64,000 bases of DNA from Chthoniobacterales bacterium (GCA_035274845.1 DATENU010000009.1:62001-126000); one strand, 5' to 3'; shown: positions 7,653 to 17,005, numbered from the stretch's first letter. Made by a program: numbers and translations. Notes: generated by a model from the sequence alone, not told the origin.

Positions 7653-9998
7653 CTACGCTGCGGTCCGCGCGACCGAATCTTTCGCAGGCGTGAGGCGCTC
7701 GATCTCCACGCGCAGCCGTTCCCAATCGACCGGCTTGGTCAAGTGCGCTGAGAAACCTGCTGCAAGGCTCGCGGCCACGTCTTCGTCGGTTCCGAATCCG
7801 CTCAACGCGATTCCTTTCATCCCTTGCGCGTCGCGCAATGCTTTCATGAGATAGAGTCCACTCCCGTCCGGCAGACCGAGATCGCTGATCACCAGATCGA
7901 ATCGTCGCCCGGCGGCGAGCGCTCGCGCTTCGGCGGCGGTTCCGGCGTGGCTCACCCCGAATCCGGCGTTGCGCAAAATCCGTCCAAGCACGCGGGCGGT
8001 GTCCTCGTGGTCTTCGACGAAAAGAATCTCGACGTGTTTGATCCGCGGCGGCTCGCTTTCGAGGAACAACACCGGCCCTTCCAGCATCGAAGTTTCCATG
8101 GCATTGAGCGTGACGGTGAATTTCGCGCCCCGCCCTTTTCCTTCGCTGTAGGCTTCGATCGTGCCGCGATGCAGATCGATGACCCGTTTAGAAATCGCGA
8201 GCCCGAGTCCGAGACCGCCATATTTGCTGGTGACGGTGCCGCCGCCTTGTTCGAAGGCATCGAAGATTCGTGGCATCACGTTCTCCTCGATCCCAATTCC
8301 GTTGTCGTTGATCTCGAAAACGATCTCGTGGGTGCCCGTATTCCGAGTGGAGATTTCGATGCGACCGCCTTCAGGGGTGAACTTCGCGGAATTCTTCACC
8401 AGGTTCCAGAACACCTGTTGCAAGCGGGCCGGGTCCCCCCAGCAATGATGCTCCCGCGCCTCGAAGCGCCGGACGACCTGGATTTTTTTCCTGCTCAGAT
8501 CGCCGGCGGAAATGCCGAGCGCGTGCTCGACCGTCGCATGAATATCAACCGCGCCCTCGTGCAGCTCCAATTTTCCGTGGGCAATGCGAGTCAGGTCAAG
8601 AAGATCGTCAATCAAAAGCGCTTCCAGCTCGACGTTGCGGTGAAGAACCTCGAGATCGCGCCGAAGTTCGTCCGTCAGGTTCGGCTCGCGCCGGAGGGAC
8701 GCGATCGTCATTAGAACAGGCGTCAACGGCGTGCGGAGCTCGTGCGAGAGCATGGCAAGGAAACGGTCTTTGGCGCGGTTCGCCTCCTCGGCGTCGTTCT
8801 TGGCCCGTTCCAGCAGGATCTCAGCGTTCTTTCTGTCTGTGATCTCGAGCATCGTCCCGATGAAACGGGTCACGTTGCCCTCGGAATCGATCAGCGCCCG
8901 TCCGCGTTCGGCGACCCACCGTTCCCGGCCGTCGGCAATTCCAATCGTTCGATATTCGATGGCGAAGCGTCCGCCGCTCTCGGCCCGCCGGACGCCTGCC
9001 ACGGTTTCGTAGACGATGTGGCGATCGTCCGGATGGACGGCCGCCAGATAGGTGTCGTAGGTCAACTTCATTTCCGGCGGAATGCCGAACATTTCCCGGC
9101 TGCGATTCGAGAATTGCAGTTGCCCGGTGCTCGGGAAAAAATCGAACGTGCCAATGTCCGCCGCCTCGGTGGCGAGCTGGAGCCGCTCCTGGCTTTCCCG
9201 CAACCTGGTCTCGCGCTCCTTCGCCAGCGCTTCCTGTTTTTTCTGGTCTGTGATGTCGGCCCGAAAAATGACGATCCCGTCTTTCGTCGGATAGATCCGG
9301 GTGTCGAGCCACCGGGCCCAAGGCGCGTAGAAAAAATCGCCGTGCGCCGGGACCCGCGTTTTCATGACTTGCTGACAACGCTGGAAAAATTCTCCGCCCA
9401 CCGCGTCGGGGAAGATTTCCCAGATAACTCGTCCCAGCAGTTTCTCCTTCGGCACTCCAGCGAGCTCAGCGACCTTGTCGTTCACGAAGGTGTAGCGCCA
9501 TTCGAAATCGAGGGCGGAGAAGGCATCGCTGATTCCGGCGAGCACCGTTTCGCGCTGTTCGATCAGGTCGCGGACCTCGTGTTGCCGTCGGCGTGCGCGC
9601 AACGCCACGGTGAGGGTGCTGACCAGGGTCACGGCCTGAAGCGGCCGTTCCAGGAGGGTGACGTTTGCCGTTGGGCCGAAGATTTCGAGGGCGCGGCCGC
9701 TTGCTTCATCGCCGCCACCGCTGCCGGTGAGTATGATCAGTGGAATGTCCGACCAGGGCGGCTGCTCTTCGAGCCGGTCCAAAAGCGACGGGACATCGGT
9801 GGCGACGAGCGCTTCTGCCGCCACGAGAATGGCGTTGGTGTTGTCGTCCAGTCGCGCGGCAACATCCTGAAGCCGGTCGCAGATCTTCGCGCGAATGCCC
9901 GCGCCTTCCAGGACGCGCGCGGCCAGAACCGCATCCTTGCCGAGGGGGGCGGTTATCAAAACGGCGCCGGAAGAGTCGTCAGCTTTTTTTCTTTTCAT
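7653..9998 (-). CDS. hybrid histidine kinase with pseudo-receiver, PAS domains and C-terminal receiver
   Basis: A 781-residue soluble kinase. Residues about 11-135 resemble a receiver domain lacking the phospho-acceptor (ILVAAEAL where Asp is expected). Two PAS domains follow (about 150-255 and 275-390, the second ending GTMLEITDRK). The HisKA phospho-acceptor is His419 in MLSHELRTPL; the ATPase domain has N-box NLVKNSAKF, G1 NDNGIGI and G2 GGLGLGLAISKRV. A C-terminal receiver has Asp706 in LVISDLGLPDG. There is no membrane segment, so the signal is cytoplasmic. The ATG at 9998 lies inside the 3' end of the KaiC-like gene (20-bp overlap), so the two are co-translated and probably work together. 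Confidence 0.93.
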   Translation of the reverse strand: MKRKKADDSSGAVLITAPLGKDAVLAARVLEGAGIRAKICDRLQDVAARLDDNTNAILVAAEALVATDVPSLLDRLEEQPPWSDIPLIILTGSGGGDEASGRALEIFGPTANVTLLERPLQAVTLVSTLTVALRARRRQHEVRDLIEQRETVLAGISDAFSALDFEWRYTFVNDKVAELAGVPKEKLLGRVIWEIFPDAVGGEFFQRCQQVMKTRVPAHGDFFYAPWARWLDTRIYPTKDGIVIFRADITDQKKQEALAKERETRLRESQERLQLATEAADIGTFDFFPSTGQLQFSNRSREMFGIPPEMKLTYDTYLAAVHPDDRHIVYETVAGVRRAESGGRFAIEYRTIGIADGRERWVAERGRALIDSEGNVTRFIGTMLEITDRKNAEILLERAKNDAEEANRAKDRFLAMLSHELRTPLTPVLMTIASLRREPNLTDELRRDLEVLHRNVELEALLIDDLLDLTRIAHGKLELHEGAVDIHATVEHALGISAGDLSRKKIQVVRRFEAREHHCWGDPARLQQVFWNLVKNSAKFTPEGGRIEISTRNTGTHEIVFEINDNGIGIEENVMPRIFDAFEQGGGTVTSKYGGLGLGLAISKRVIDLHRGTIEAYSEGKGRGAKFTVTLNAMETSMLEGPVLFLESEPPRIKHVEILFVEDHEDTARVLGRILRNAGFGVSHAGTAAEARALAAGRRFDLVISDLGLPDGSGLYLMKALRDAQGMKGIALSGFGTDEDVAASLAAGFSAHLTKPVDWERLRVEIERLTPAKDSVARTAA

Positions 9999-11502
9999 TC
10001 ACGCGGCGACCGGACGCGCGTCGCCGTTTTTCCTGTTTTTTATCGGCCAGAACCGGAACGCCCGTCAAGACCCCGCGAAACCGATCCAGCGGCGGGCCGA
10101 CCCGGATTCCGGCGGTATCGATGAAAAGTTCGCGGATGGTGTTCTCGTGCTGGCCGGTGCGCTTCTTTACCACCGAGATAGCCTTGTGTACGGCGCCATC
10201 GGCTTCGAAGAAACGAAACATCAAAACGCTGTCAGCCAGGTAGGTCACGTCGATCGGGCTTTGCATCTGGCCCATCATGCCGCTGGGGGCGATCACAATC
10301 ATGGTAACGACGCCCTGTTGGTTCAGGTAGGTGATGAGCTCGTGAAGCTGGAGATTAACGTAGCGTTCGCCCATGGAATGCAGATAACCGTTCAGGCTGT
10401 CGATGTAGACAACCCTGGCGCCTTTCTCCTCAACGGCGCAGCGGATCCGGGTGGTTAACTCGCCCGGCGATAATTCGGCGGGATCGATCTGGGTGACGCT
10501 CACCATCCCGTCCTCCACCATTTGCTCGAGACCGAAATTAAGACCGGCGGCGCGGGCAAACAACACCGGCAGACTTTCGTCGAAAGTATAAATTGCCACC
10601 TTGTCGCCCTGCCGGGCGGCGGCCATCGCGTAGGTCAGAGCGACATTCGATTTGCCCGAACCGGGCGGTCCGGAAAAGAGCGTACTGGTTCCGCGAGGCA
10701 GGCCGCCGCCCAGGAGCGCATCCAATTCCCGAAGCCCAGAGCTCAGGTTTTCGTTTGTGAAATGGCGGTGATGCTCCGCCGCGACCAGCCGCGGGAAAAT
10801 TTGAATGCCGCCAGTCTGGATGACGTAGTCGTGGTACCCGCCGCGATAGGTCGTCCCCCGCACTTTCTGGACCGTGAGCCGCCGCCGGGCGGCGCCGTAC
10901 TCCGGCGCGAGCTGCTGCAAAACCAAAACCCCGTGGGCGAGGCTCAGGACGTGGCTGTCCGTCCCTTCGCCACTGCTGTCGTCGAGGAGCAACGTCGTGC
11001 AATTACGGCCCGCGAAATATTGTTTGAAGGACAGGATCTGACGCCGGTAGCGCAGCGCATCATGCGAAAGCAAACGAAGCTCCGAGAGCGAATCGAAAGC
11101 GCACCGCGTTGGCCGGACTTTATCGACCGCTTCAAGAAGGAGCTTGGTGGTTTCCGTGAGCTCAATTTCCGAAGCACGAAAGAGCGTGTTTTGCTCTGAG
11201 AGTTCCAGCTGTTTCTCGATCGCGGACAATTCAACGATTTCGACACCGTCCAACGACCACCCATGGGAGCGGGCCACTTCTTCGACTTCCTCCCGCGTCT
11301 CCGAGAGGCTGATATAGAGGACCTTTTCGCCGGCGCGCGCTCCGGTGAGAAGGAATTGCAAGGCGAGCGTAGTTTTGCCACTGCCCGGCTGGCCCTGAAT
11401 CAGGTAAAGGCGGCGCGCGGGAAGGCCGCCGCCGAGGATATCGTCCAAGCCCGAGATCCCCGTCGCGATTCTGGAACTCTCAGCCGGGTGCGTTTTGCTC
11501 AC
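9979..11502 (-). CDS. KaiC-like double RecA-domain ATPase
   Basis: A 507-residue protein with two KaiC domains, close to the 519 of cyanobacterial KaiC. Each has a Walker A motif (GQPGSGKTT at about 37-45 and GPPGSGKS at about 278-285) and glutamates after the next strand (ISLSETREE, TFDES). Both begin with the family hallmark of a GL(R/D)ELD-LLGGGLP type. No KaiA or KaiB is visible. In non-cyanobacteria such proteins usually pair with histidine kinases and act in signalling or stress responses rather than clocks; here the stop codon region overlaps the kinase start. GTG is the likely start. A true autophosphorylation site could not be confirmed by eye. Confidence 0.9.
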   Translation of the reverse strand: MSKTHPAESSRIATGISGLDDILGGGLPARRLYLIQGQPGSGKTTLALQFLLTGARAGEKVLYISLSETREEVEEVARSHGWSLDGVEIVELSAIEKQLELSEQNTLFRASEIELTETTKLLLEAVDKVRPTRCAFDSLSELRLLSHDALRYRRQILSFKQYFAGRNCTTLLLDDSSGEGTDSHVLSLAHGVLVLQQLAPEYGAARRRLTVQKVRGTTYRGGYHDYVIQTGGIQIFPRLVAAEHHRHFTNENLSSGLRELDALLGGGLPRGTSTLFSGPPGSGKSNVALTYAMAAARQGDKVAIYTFDESLPVLFARAAGLNFGLEQMVEDGMVSVTQIDPAELSPGELTTRIRCAVEEKGARVVYIDSLNGYLHSMGERYVNLQLHELITYLNQQGVVTMIVIAPSGMMGQMQSPIDVTYLADSVLMFRFFEADGAVHKAISVVKKRTGQHENTIRELFIDTAGIRVGPPLDRFRGVLTGVPVLADKKQEKRRRASGRRVNEKKKS

Positions 11503-11582
11503 TGCGACCCGATTCTACGTAAGGACCGAAATTCCGCTAGCAGAATAGCGCCGTTCACCCATAGGGATTTCGCCTATCTTGA

Positions 11583-14093
11583 ATGCGGCCCGTGACGCAA
11601 TCATCTTGGCGAATGTTGAAGGGGCTCGAGGTCAACCTGATCATACCCGATCTCTGGCAGCAGGAGGCCGTGCGCGCCCTTCGCGAGGGCAAAGACGTTG
11701 TCGTCCAGGCGCCGACCGGGGCCGGCAAGACCTATATCTTCGAGCTGCTGTATTCGTCGCTGAAAGGGCAGGCGATATTTACCGTTCCGACCCGCGCTCT
11801 CGCGAACGACAAGCTGGCGGAATGGCGTGCGCGCGGCTGGGATGTGGGCATCGCGACCGGAGACCTGGCGTTGAACCTCGACGCGAGAGTTCTCGTGGCC
11901 ACTCTCGAGACCCAGCGGGCGCGTTTTCTCCGCCTCGACGGCCCGGCCTTGCTGGTGGTCGACGAATATCAGATGATCGCCGATCCCGTTCGCGGCGTGC
12001 ATTACGAGCTGGCCCTGGCGTTGGCGCCGCCGAAAACGCAGCTGCTCCTCTTCAGCGGCAGCGTCCAAAATCCGCAGGACGTGGTCGCGTGGTTTCAGCG
12101 TATCGGACGCGATCCGGTCCTGATCTCGCATGAAGAGCGCCCGGTGCCGCTCGAGGAAATCGATCTCCGCGTTTTACCGGACTCGGCTTTTGTCCAGAGC
12201 AGGAGTTTCTGGCCCCGCATGATTGGCAGAGCGTTGCGGGCGGAACTGGCGCCGGTGCTGGTGTTCGCGCCGCGGCGAAACGCCAGCGAAGAGATGGCGC
12301 AGGCGATCGCGTCGGCGATGTCGTTGCGCGATCCGTTGCCGCTCTCGGCTGAACAGGAAGCGCTCGCCGGTAAGAAACTGGCGAAATTATTACGGAGCCG
12401 GATTGCCTATCATCATAGCGGGCTGAGTTACGCGGTCCGGGCCGGATTGATCGAGCCCCTGGCGAAAGCCGGCCAGCTGAATGTAGTCGTGGCGACGATG
12501 GGACTCGCGGCCGGGATCAATTTCTCCATGCGGTCGGTCCTGATCACCGACACGCGGTACAAAGCTGGGAACTTCGAACGGCACGTCGAGCCCGACGAAC
12601 TGCTCCAGATGTTCGGCCGCGCCGGCCGCCGCGGGCTTGATGACGTCGGCTACGTTTTGATGCTTCCGGACATTCCGCGGCTCGGGGATTCGCGCCCGCG
12701 CAAATTGAAGCGCGCCACCCAGGTGGATTGGCCAAGCCTGATCAGCGTCATGCGCGGTGCGGCTGCACCTGGGACCGGTGATCCCGGCGACAACATCCCG
12801 TTCGCCGCGGCGGTAAACCTGAGCCACTCGCTCTTCAGCGTGCAGAAAGTGCCGATCGGAGCCGAGCATTCGCTGGCTACGGGAGCGAAGCCCTGCGGAC
12901 TCTGGGTGGACGCGGAGCGCGCCCGCTTCGTCCGGCGGCCGATCACGGAAATCCTGAATTCAGCCGGCGAATGGGAACCAAAGCCGGCGAAACTGACCGA
13001 CGTTTTATTGAGCCAGCTGCTTGTGCGTGAGAACGACCAATGGATTGGCGCGTTGAAAGTCCCACGAATGCTCGACGGGCGCGGTTTCGGCAACCTCTGC
13101 AAATTGCGCGAACGCGGCATTTACGGCCGCGAGATTCCGCTCGCCACCCTCGTGGCGGATGACGCGATCGCACCCGTAAAATGGCTCCGCAAGAAGCTCT
13201 CTTCTGTAGCGGCGGTCTCTGACCGTCGAAGCAAATCTGGCCCAGTCGCGTCCGGCGGTCAGAGACCGCCGCTCCAGCCCCTGACGCGCGCGGAATTCGA
13301 TCAGCTTGTGCCGCCGCTGCTTCCAGAAACTACGGGCGGTCAGGTCGCGGAAATCCTGACGCGCGGCCAAACGATCTCAGCGCGGATCGATTTCTCCGAC
13401 AACCAGGTTTCGGCGCTGATCGACTCCCACGGCGCCGGACTGCTCGAGCCGCCGGAGCGCGAGGCGTTGCCGATGGTGTGCCGGCATTGTTCGGAGCTCG
13501 AACACGATCTCACGACGACGATTACCAGTTCTCCGGCCTACGCCTGGCGGCAGCTCGGTCTTGTCGCCGGAGATGGAACGCCGACCCTGCGGGGCGTTCT
13601 CTTTTCGTTCTTCCAGGCCGGCGAAGGTCTCGCCATCGCGGCCGCGCTCGAGGACAACTCCTATCCCATCGACGATCTCGTGTTCGACCTCGCGAATATC
13701 CGCGCCGGCCCGCGGTTCGCCGGTGAAGAAGCATTGCTCGGCGGGAGGCTCGGCATTCTTTGCCAGCAGATTTACGGACGCGCCGATCATCCCGGTTATT
13801 TGGAAATGGGAGTGCCGCCCCAATATGGTTCGGGTGCTTCGGAAGTGATCCGTGAGCTGGCGACGAATCCGGCCGCCCGCTATCGCCTGACGAACGAATC
13901 GCTCCGGCACGGCGATATCGAACGCGCACTCATGGAATGGCGCAGCCTGCTACGCCACATCGTCGGCGCGCCGCCCCTGGATTGGGAACGGTGGCGTTCT
14001 CTGCAACGGGCCGCGGCCCATTTCGTCGAAACCACCACCTCTCCCGCCAGCCTGCTCTTTCCTCAACTCCTCGCTGCCCAGCAGCGTCGCTGA
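11583..14093 (+). CDS. Ski2-like superfamily 2 helicase with an inserted palindrome-coded peptide
   Basis: An 836-residue helicase. The first RecA domain has Walker A APTGAGKT (43-50) and a DExx box written VVDEYQMI, with LLLFSGS as motif III. The second has VFAPRRNASEE, IAYHHSGL, VVATMGLAAGIN and motif VI QMFGRAGRRG, a Ski2/Hel308-type set. The C-terminal half is less conserved and has no clear domain. DEYQ replaces the usual DEAH/DEVH. Around residues 541-565 the coding sequence is a palindromic element also found between genes at 30661 (see that entry), so a repeat has entered the frame without breaking it. No partner gene is evident; DNA or RNA unwinding cannot be separated here. Confidence 0.88.
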   Translation: MRPVTQSSWRMLKGLEVNLIIPDLWQQEAVRALREGKDVVVQAPTGAGKTYIFELLYSSLKGQAIFTVPTRALANDKLAEWRARGWDVGIATGDLALNLDARVLVATLETQRARFLRLDGPALLVVDEYQMIADPVRGVHYELALALAPPKTQLLLFSGSVQNPQDVVAWFQRIGRDPVLISHEERPVPLEEIDLRVLPDSAFVQSRSFWPRMIGRALRAELAPVLVFAPRRNASEEMAQAIASAMSLRDPLPLSAEQEALAGKKLAKLLRSRIAYHHSGLSYAVRAGLIEPLAKAGQLNVVVATMGLAAGINFSMRSVLITDTRYKAGNFERHVEPDELLQMFGRAGRRGLDDVGYVLMLPDIPRLGDSRPRKLKRATQVDWPSLISVMRGAAAPGTGDPGDNIPFAAAVNLSHSLFSVQKVPIGAEHSLATGAKPCGLWVDAERARFVRRPITEILNSAGEWEPKPAKLTDVLLSQLLVRENDQWIGALKVPRMLDGRGFGNLCKLRERGIYGREIPLATLVADDAIAPVKWLRKKLSSVAAVSDRRSKSGPVASGGQRPPLQPLTRAEFDQLVPPLLPETTGGQVAEILTRGQTISARIDFSDNQVSALIDSHGAGLLEPPEREALPMVCRHCSELEHDLTTTITSSPAYAWRQLGLVAGDGTPTLRGVLFSFFQAGEGLAIAAALEDNSYPIDDLVFDLANIRAGPRFAGEEALLGGRLGILCQQIYGRADHPGYLEMGVPPQYGSGASEVIRELATNPAARYRLTNESLRHGDIERALMEWRSLLRHIVGAPPLDWERWRSLQRAAAHFVETTTSPASLLFPQLLAAQQRR
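13204..13276. repeat. palindromic element inside the helicase coding sequence
   Basis: The left arm starts TGTAGCGGCGGTCTCTGACC at 13205, and the right arm (CGGTCAGAGACCGCCGCT) ends near 13276. The first 24 bases are identical to the left arm of the intergenic element at 30661. It spans about 72 bases, a multiple of three, and is translated as roughly SVAAVSDRRSKSG... and GGQRPPLQ. The reading frame continues on both sides with normal helicase sequence. Confidence 0.85.
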
Positions 14094-14117
14094 GGTCCCA
14101 AGCCAGGGTCCCCAGGT

Positions 14118-14570
14118 TTAGAGGCCCGAGTTCGATCCGCTGTAACGCTCGTTTTGAATCTGACGCAGGGTTTTTTGCGGCGGAGTCGGACTTGGTTTCG
14201 CCGTTGTGTTCGTTGCCATTTTCTTGCCATCCAGGCTCACGCCGTTGTCGGCGGCGATCTTTTCCCAGCTTTGGCCTTTGGCTTTGAGAGCGGCGATCTG
14301 GTCGAAACTCTTGCCCGAGGCGCTGGCGATGGCGTGCGCGGCGTAAAGGTCGCCGTGGCTGAGATGCGTTTTGGCTTTCTCTTTCTCCAGGGTTGCAACC
14401 GGCACGTGGGTGCTCGCTGAGATGCTTTTCATGGCGCGCTCTGGTCCGCCCGGTTTTTGAGCGTCGGCATTAAGGCTGGCGATAGACTGCTTGAGGGATG
14501 CGGCCTGCACGGCTACGGCAGACAGGATCAGAAGGGCAACAAGGGTGAGGTAGAATTTTTTCATGGTCAT
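14118..14570 (-). CDS. small exported protein of unknown function
   Basis: A 150-residue protein with a clear signal peptide (MTMKKFYLTLVALLILSAVAVQAAS, cleavage near residue 24). The mature part has two related helical segments (HVPVATLEKEKAKTHLSHGD and GKSFDQIAALKAKGQSWEKI), then a basic Thr/Pro-rich tail. The second segment has the look of a short helix-turn motif seen in other small Verrucomicrobia-type secreted proteins, but I do not recognise the family. I start at the ATG at 14570 (a second ATG follows at 14564); longer frames upstream lack a signal sequence. It is divergent from agmatine deiminase, sharing a 95-bp promoter gap. Confidence 0.75.
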   Translation of the reverse strand: MTMKKFYLTLVALLILSAVAVQAASLKQSIASLNADAQKPGGPERAMKSISASTHVPVATLEKEKAKTHLSHGDLYAAHAIASASGKSFDQIAALKAKGQSWEKIAADNGVSLDGKKMATNTTAKPSPTPPQKTLRQIQNERYSGSNSGL

Positions 14571-14665
14571 AATACTTATTCGATTACGGTTCGCTAACTG
14601 AGCGGGTGTCTGCTGCTGGTTTTGATTGCAGGCGCCGCCCGACACAATGAAGTCTAACCGCGCTA

Positions 14666-15721
14666 ATGGATAAAACGCAATCACCGAAGACGGTCCCGGC
14701 CGCGCTCGGCTATCGGATGCCGGCGGAATGGGAGCCGCACGCCGCCACGTGGCTTTCCTGGCCACGGCGTGAAGGGATCAGTTTCCCGGGTGCCTTCGAT
14801 CGCGTGATGCCCACCTTTCGCCGGATGGTGGAAGCACTCCTTAGCTCGGAGCCGGTTTGCATTAACGTCTGCAATGGTGCGCATGAGGCCGAAGCGCGCC
14901 AGGTTCTCGATCGCCTGCCCGGCGAGCGTCTCAGCTTTCACCGAATTCCGACGAACGAACCGTGGTGCCGGGACCACGGTCCGATTTTTCTCACCCGCGA
15001 CCAGGCGCCGCGTCTCGCGGTCGTCGACTGGGATTACAACGCCTGGGGCGGCAAGTATCCGCCGTGTGATCTGGACGAAGTCGTCCCCACCCGGGTCGCC
15101 GAGATCCTCGGCCTCCCCGTCCATTATCCGGGGATGATTCTTGAGGGCGGCTCGATCGATGTGAACGGAGCGGGAGCGCTGTTAACCTCGGAAGGATGTC
15201 TCCTGAATCCGAACCGGAACCCGACTTTTTCACGCGAGCAGATTGAAGAACGGTTGCGCGATTACCTTGGCGTCACTGATATCCTCTGGCTCGGGGAAGG
15301 AATTGAGGGCGACGACACCGACGGCCACGTCGACGATCTGGCGCGCTTCGTAAACGAACGAACTATTGTCACCGTCGTAGAGGAAAACCGTGACGACCCG
15401 AATTACGGGCCGCTCCGCGAAAACCTGGTTCGCCTCCGGAAAATGAAATGGCGCGGCGAGCCATTCGAAATTGTCACTCTGCCGATGCCCGCCCGGATCG
15501 ATCGCGAAGATCTGCGATTACCGGCCAGTTACGCGAATTTCTACATCGCCAATGAATGCATTCTGCTTCCGACCTTTAACGATCCGAACGACTCGGTCGC
15601 CGAAGCCGCGCTCACGAAGCTCTTCTCCGGTCGCCGCATTGTCCCGATCGATTGTACCGAATTGATCTGGGGCCTGGGCGCCTTTCATTGCCTGTCCCAA
15701 CAACAACCCGCGTTGATTTGA
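14666..15721 (+). CDS. aguA: agmatine deiminase / peptidyl-arginine deiminase family
   Basis: A 351-residue enzyme expected to turn agmatine into N-carbamoylputrescine and ammonia on the arginine-decarboxylase route to polyamines. Guanidino-group-modifying motifs are intact: substrate-binding WCRDHGPIF, EGGSIDVNG and the catalytic DDTDGHVDDLARF region, with the nucleophile Cys at about residue 342 in AFHCLSQQQP. Length fits AguA. Its last 39 or so identical bases and most of the final 26 codons recur at 17006-17087, flanking an insert with a TIR gene, so the current 3' end may be a replacement. No N-carbamoylputrescine amidohydrolase gene is nearby. Confidence 0.92.
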   Translation: MDKTQSPKTVPAALGYRMPAEWEPHAATWLSWPRREGISFPGAFDRVMPTFRRMVEALLSSEPVCINVCNGAHEAEARQVLDRLPGERLSFHRIPTNEPWCRDHGPIFLTRDQAPRLAVVDWDYNAWGGKYPPCDLDEVVPTRVAEILGLPVHYPGMILEGGSIDVNGAGALLTSEGCLLNPNRNPTFSREQIEERLRDYLGVTDILWLGEGIEGDDTDGHVDDLARFVNERTIVTVVEENRDDPNYGPLRENLVRLRKMKWRGEPFEIVTLPMPARIDREDLRLPASYANFYIANECILLPTFNDPNDSVAEAALTKLFSGRRIVPIDCTELIWGLGAFHCLSQQQPALI

Positions 15722-15738
15722 GGAAACCGAAGGCTGAT

Positions 15739-15780
15739 GCGTGTCGTCCCGACACGCGCCGAAGGCGAGGGAGCCCTCGC
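15739..15780. terminator. double hairpin after agmatine deiminase
   Basis: Two perfect hairpins follow the aguA stop: GCGTGTCG-TCC-CGACACGC (15739-15757) and GCGAGGG-AG-CCCTCGC (15765-15780), followed by AAGGCGGCTTCTTT. This could terminate aguA transcription. It also resembles the dispersed palindromes of this genome, so terminator function is a guess. The rest of 15781-15955 shows no gene. Confidence 0.5.
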
Positions 15781-15955
15781 AAGGCGGCTTCTTTAATCGG
15801 CATCGCGCAATTCCGACATTGTTCGTTCTAGCCATGTTGGTGGGTTCCCGTCTGGATTGAACGACGCGGAAAGGCAACCCGACAGGATTTTGAACATCGT
15901 TTAGGCCCGACTAGAAAGCGCTCGGTTCCTCCGAAGCTTTGGCTGAACCTGCTGG

Positions 15956-16816
15956 TTACTGTATGTCGTCATCGAGCCGCAATCTTGAAAAGGCCCAAGC
16001 GTTGCAATCTCCTCGAAATTCGCGCAACGGGAACTCAGAGAATTCTATGAACTTTGATGGATCAATACTTAGGTAATCAGTGGGTCGGTAGCCGCCGAAC
16101 ACAAGTCCGTCGTCGGCGATTTTCCATCCACCAACTAGATTGTCCCCTCTAGCGTTCAACTCTAAAAACCCGACACCGTGTTCAGGTCCTTGCATCCAAG
16201 ACCATTCAAACAGAAAGATGCGACTGCTCGACGAAAAGGCCCCGCGGATTTGGCCCGACCAATTTCGTGCGTTCCAGTCGTAGTCGCCGTCGTAAAACTG
16301 AAGAGGCGTCCTATAGTTGTCGCCATCGTAAATCAACCGCAGTCTTCCAGTCGATCCACGCCAGATGCCCGCAAGCGTGTTGCCAGAGAACGGAAGGTCC
16401 ATCGCTCTAACGAGTGCCTTAATCATCGCATGAGGCGTGCGCGTCCAATTCAAAGCAACTCTGTCAGCAAGAAGTGGCGACCAATTTCTCACCTCTGCGC
16501 TTGTCACATCATGCCATATTGGAAGAATTACTTTCTTGCCGGCGATCTCCCTAGTGGCAAGTGCCGCTAACTCGTCCTGAGGCCATTGCTTTGCCATGAA
16601 GCTCTTGCTAATAATGACGACACCAAACTTGGAATTCGCCAGACCGTTGTCGATTGATCTTCTGAGGCTGTCGCCAGCCTTGAGTTCCAGTTCATCGAAC
16701 CAGACCTTAAGGCCATAGGAGTGTTCAAGCCATTCGGCCAACGGCCGGGCAACCTGCTCCTTGTCTTCGGAAGCGTGGCTGATGAAAACGTCCCATGCGA
16801 ATGTCCGCCTGTTCAT
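15956..16816 (-). CDS. TIR-domain protein with an unrecognised C-terminal beta-rich domain
   Basis: A 286-residue protein. Residues about 6-140 form a bacterial TIR domain: strand A DVFISHASEDKEQ, the BB-loop region GLKVWFDELELKAGDSL with the candidate catalytic Glu, and SKFGVVIISKSFM with W..DEL. Such domains typically hydrolyse NAD in anti-phage defence or cell death. The remaining 140 residues are rich in Trp, Gly and aromatic strands (GIWRGSTGRLRLIYDGD, FYDGDYDWNARNWSG, IFLFEWSWMQGPEHGVGFL), suggesting a small beta-barrel or sandwich; I do not recognise the family, and it may sense or bind a ligand. The gene lies alone in a lower-GC island bounded by two copies of the aguA 3' end. Confidence 0.85.
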   Translation of the reverse strand: MNRRTFAWDVFISHASEDKEQVARPLAEWLEHSYGLKVWFDELELKAGDSLRRSIDNGLANSKFGVVIISKSFMAKQWPQDELAALATREIAGKKVILPIWHDVTSAEVRNWSPLLADRVALNWTRTPHAMIKALVRAMDLPFSGNTLAGIWRGSTGRLRLIYDGDNYRTPLQFYDGDYDWNARNWSGQIRGAFSSSSRIFLFEWSWMQGPEHGVGFLELNARGDNLVGGWKIADDGLVFGGYRPTDYLSIDPSKFIEFSEFPLREFRGDCNAWAFSRLRLDDDIQ

Positions 16817-17005
16817 TAATTATGATCTGTCGCAGGCACTTTGATGGATAGGCTCCGCGCCGAAGGACGATTTGGGGTAGAAGGGGACATGATTCCGTAT
16901 ATCAGAGGTTTTCCTGGGCGACAACAAATTGGAATTAGGTGTCCGCCATCTAGTCTCGTGCGGCGGCGCCGAATGTCTTTTCGCAAGATCGGCTCCAAGT
17001 CGCAT

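Noticed and set aside
15722..17005. Insertion sequence or prophage at the TIR island
   Set aside because: No transposase, integrase or phage gene and no terminal inverted repeats; the duplicated aguA end is the only boundary signal.
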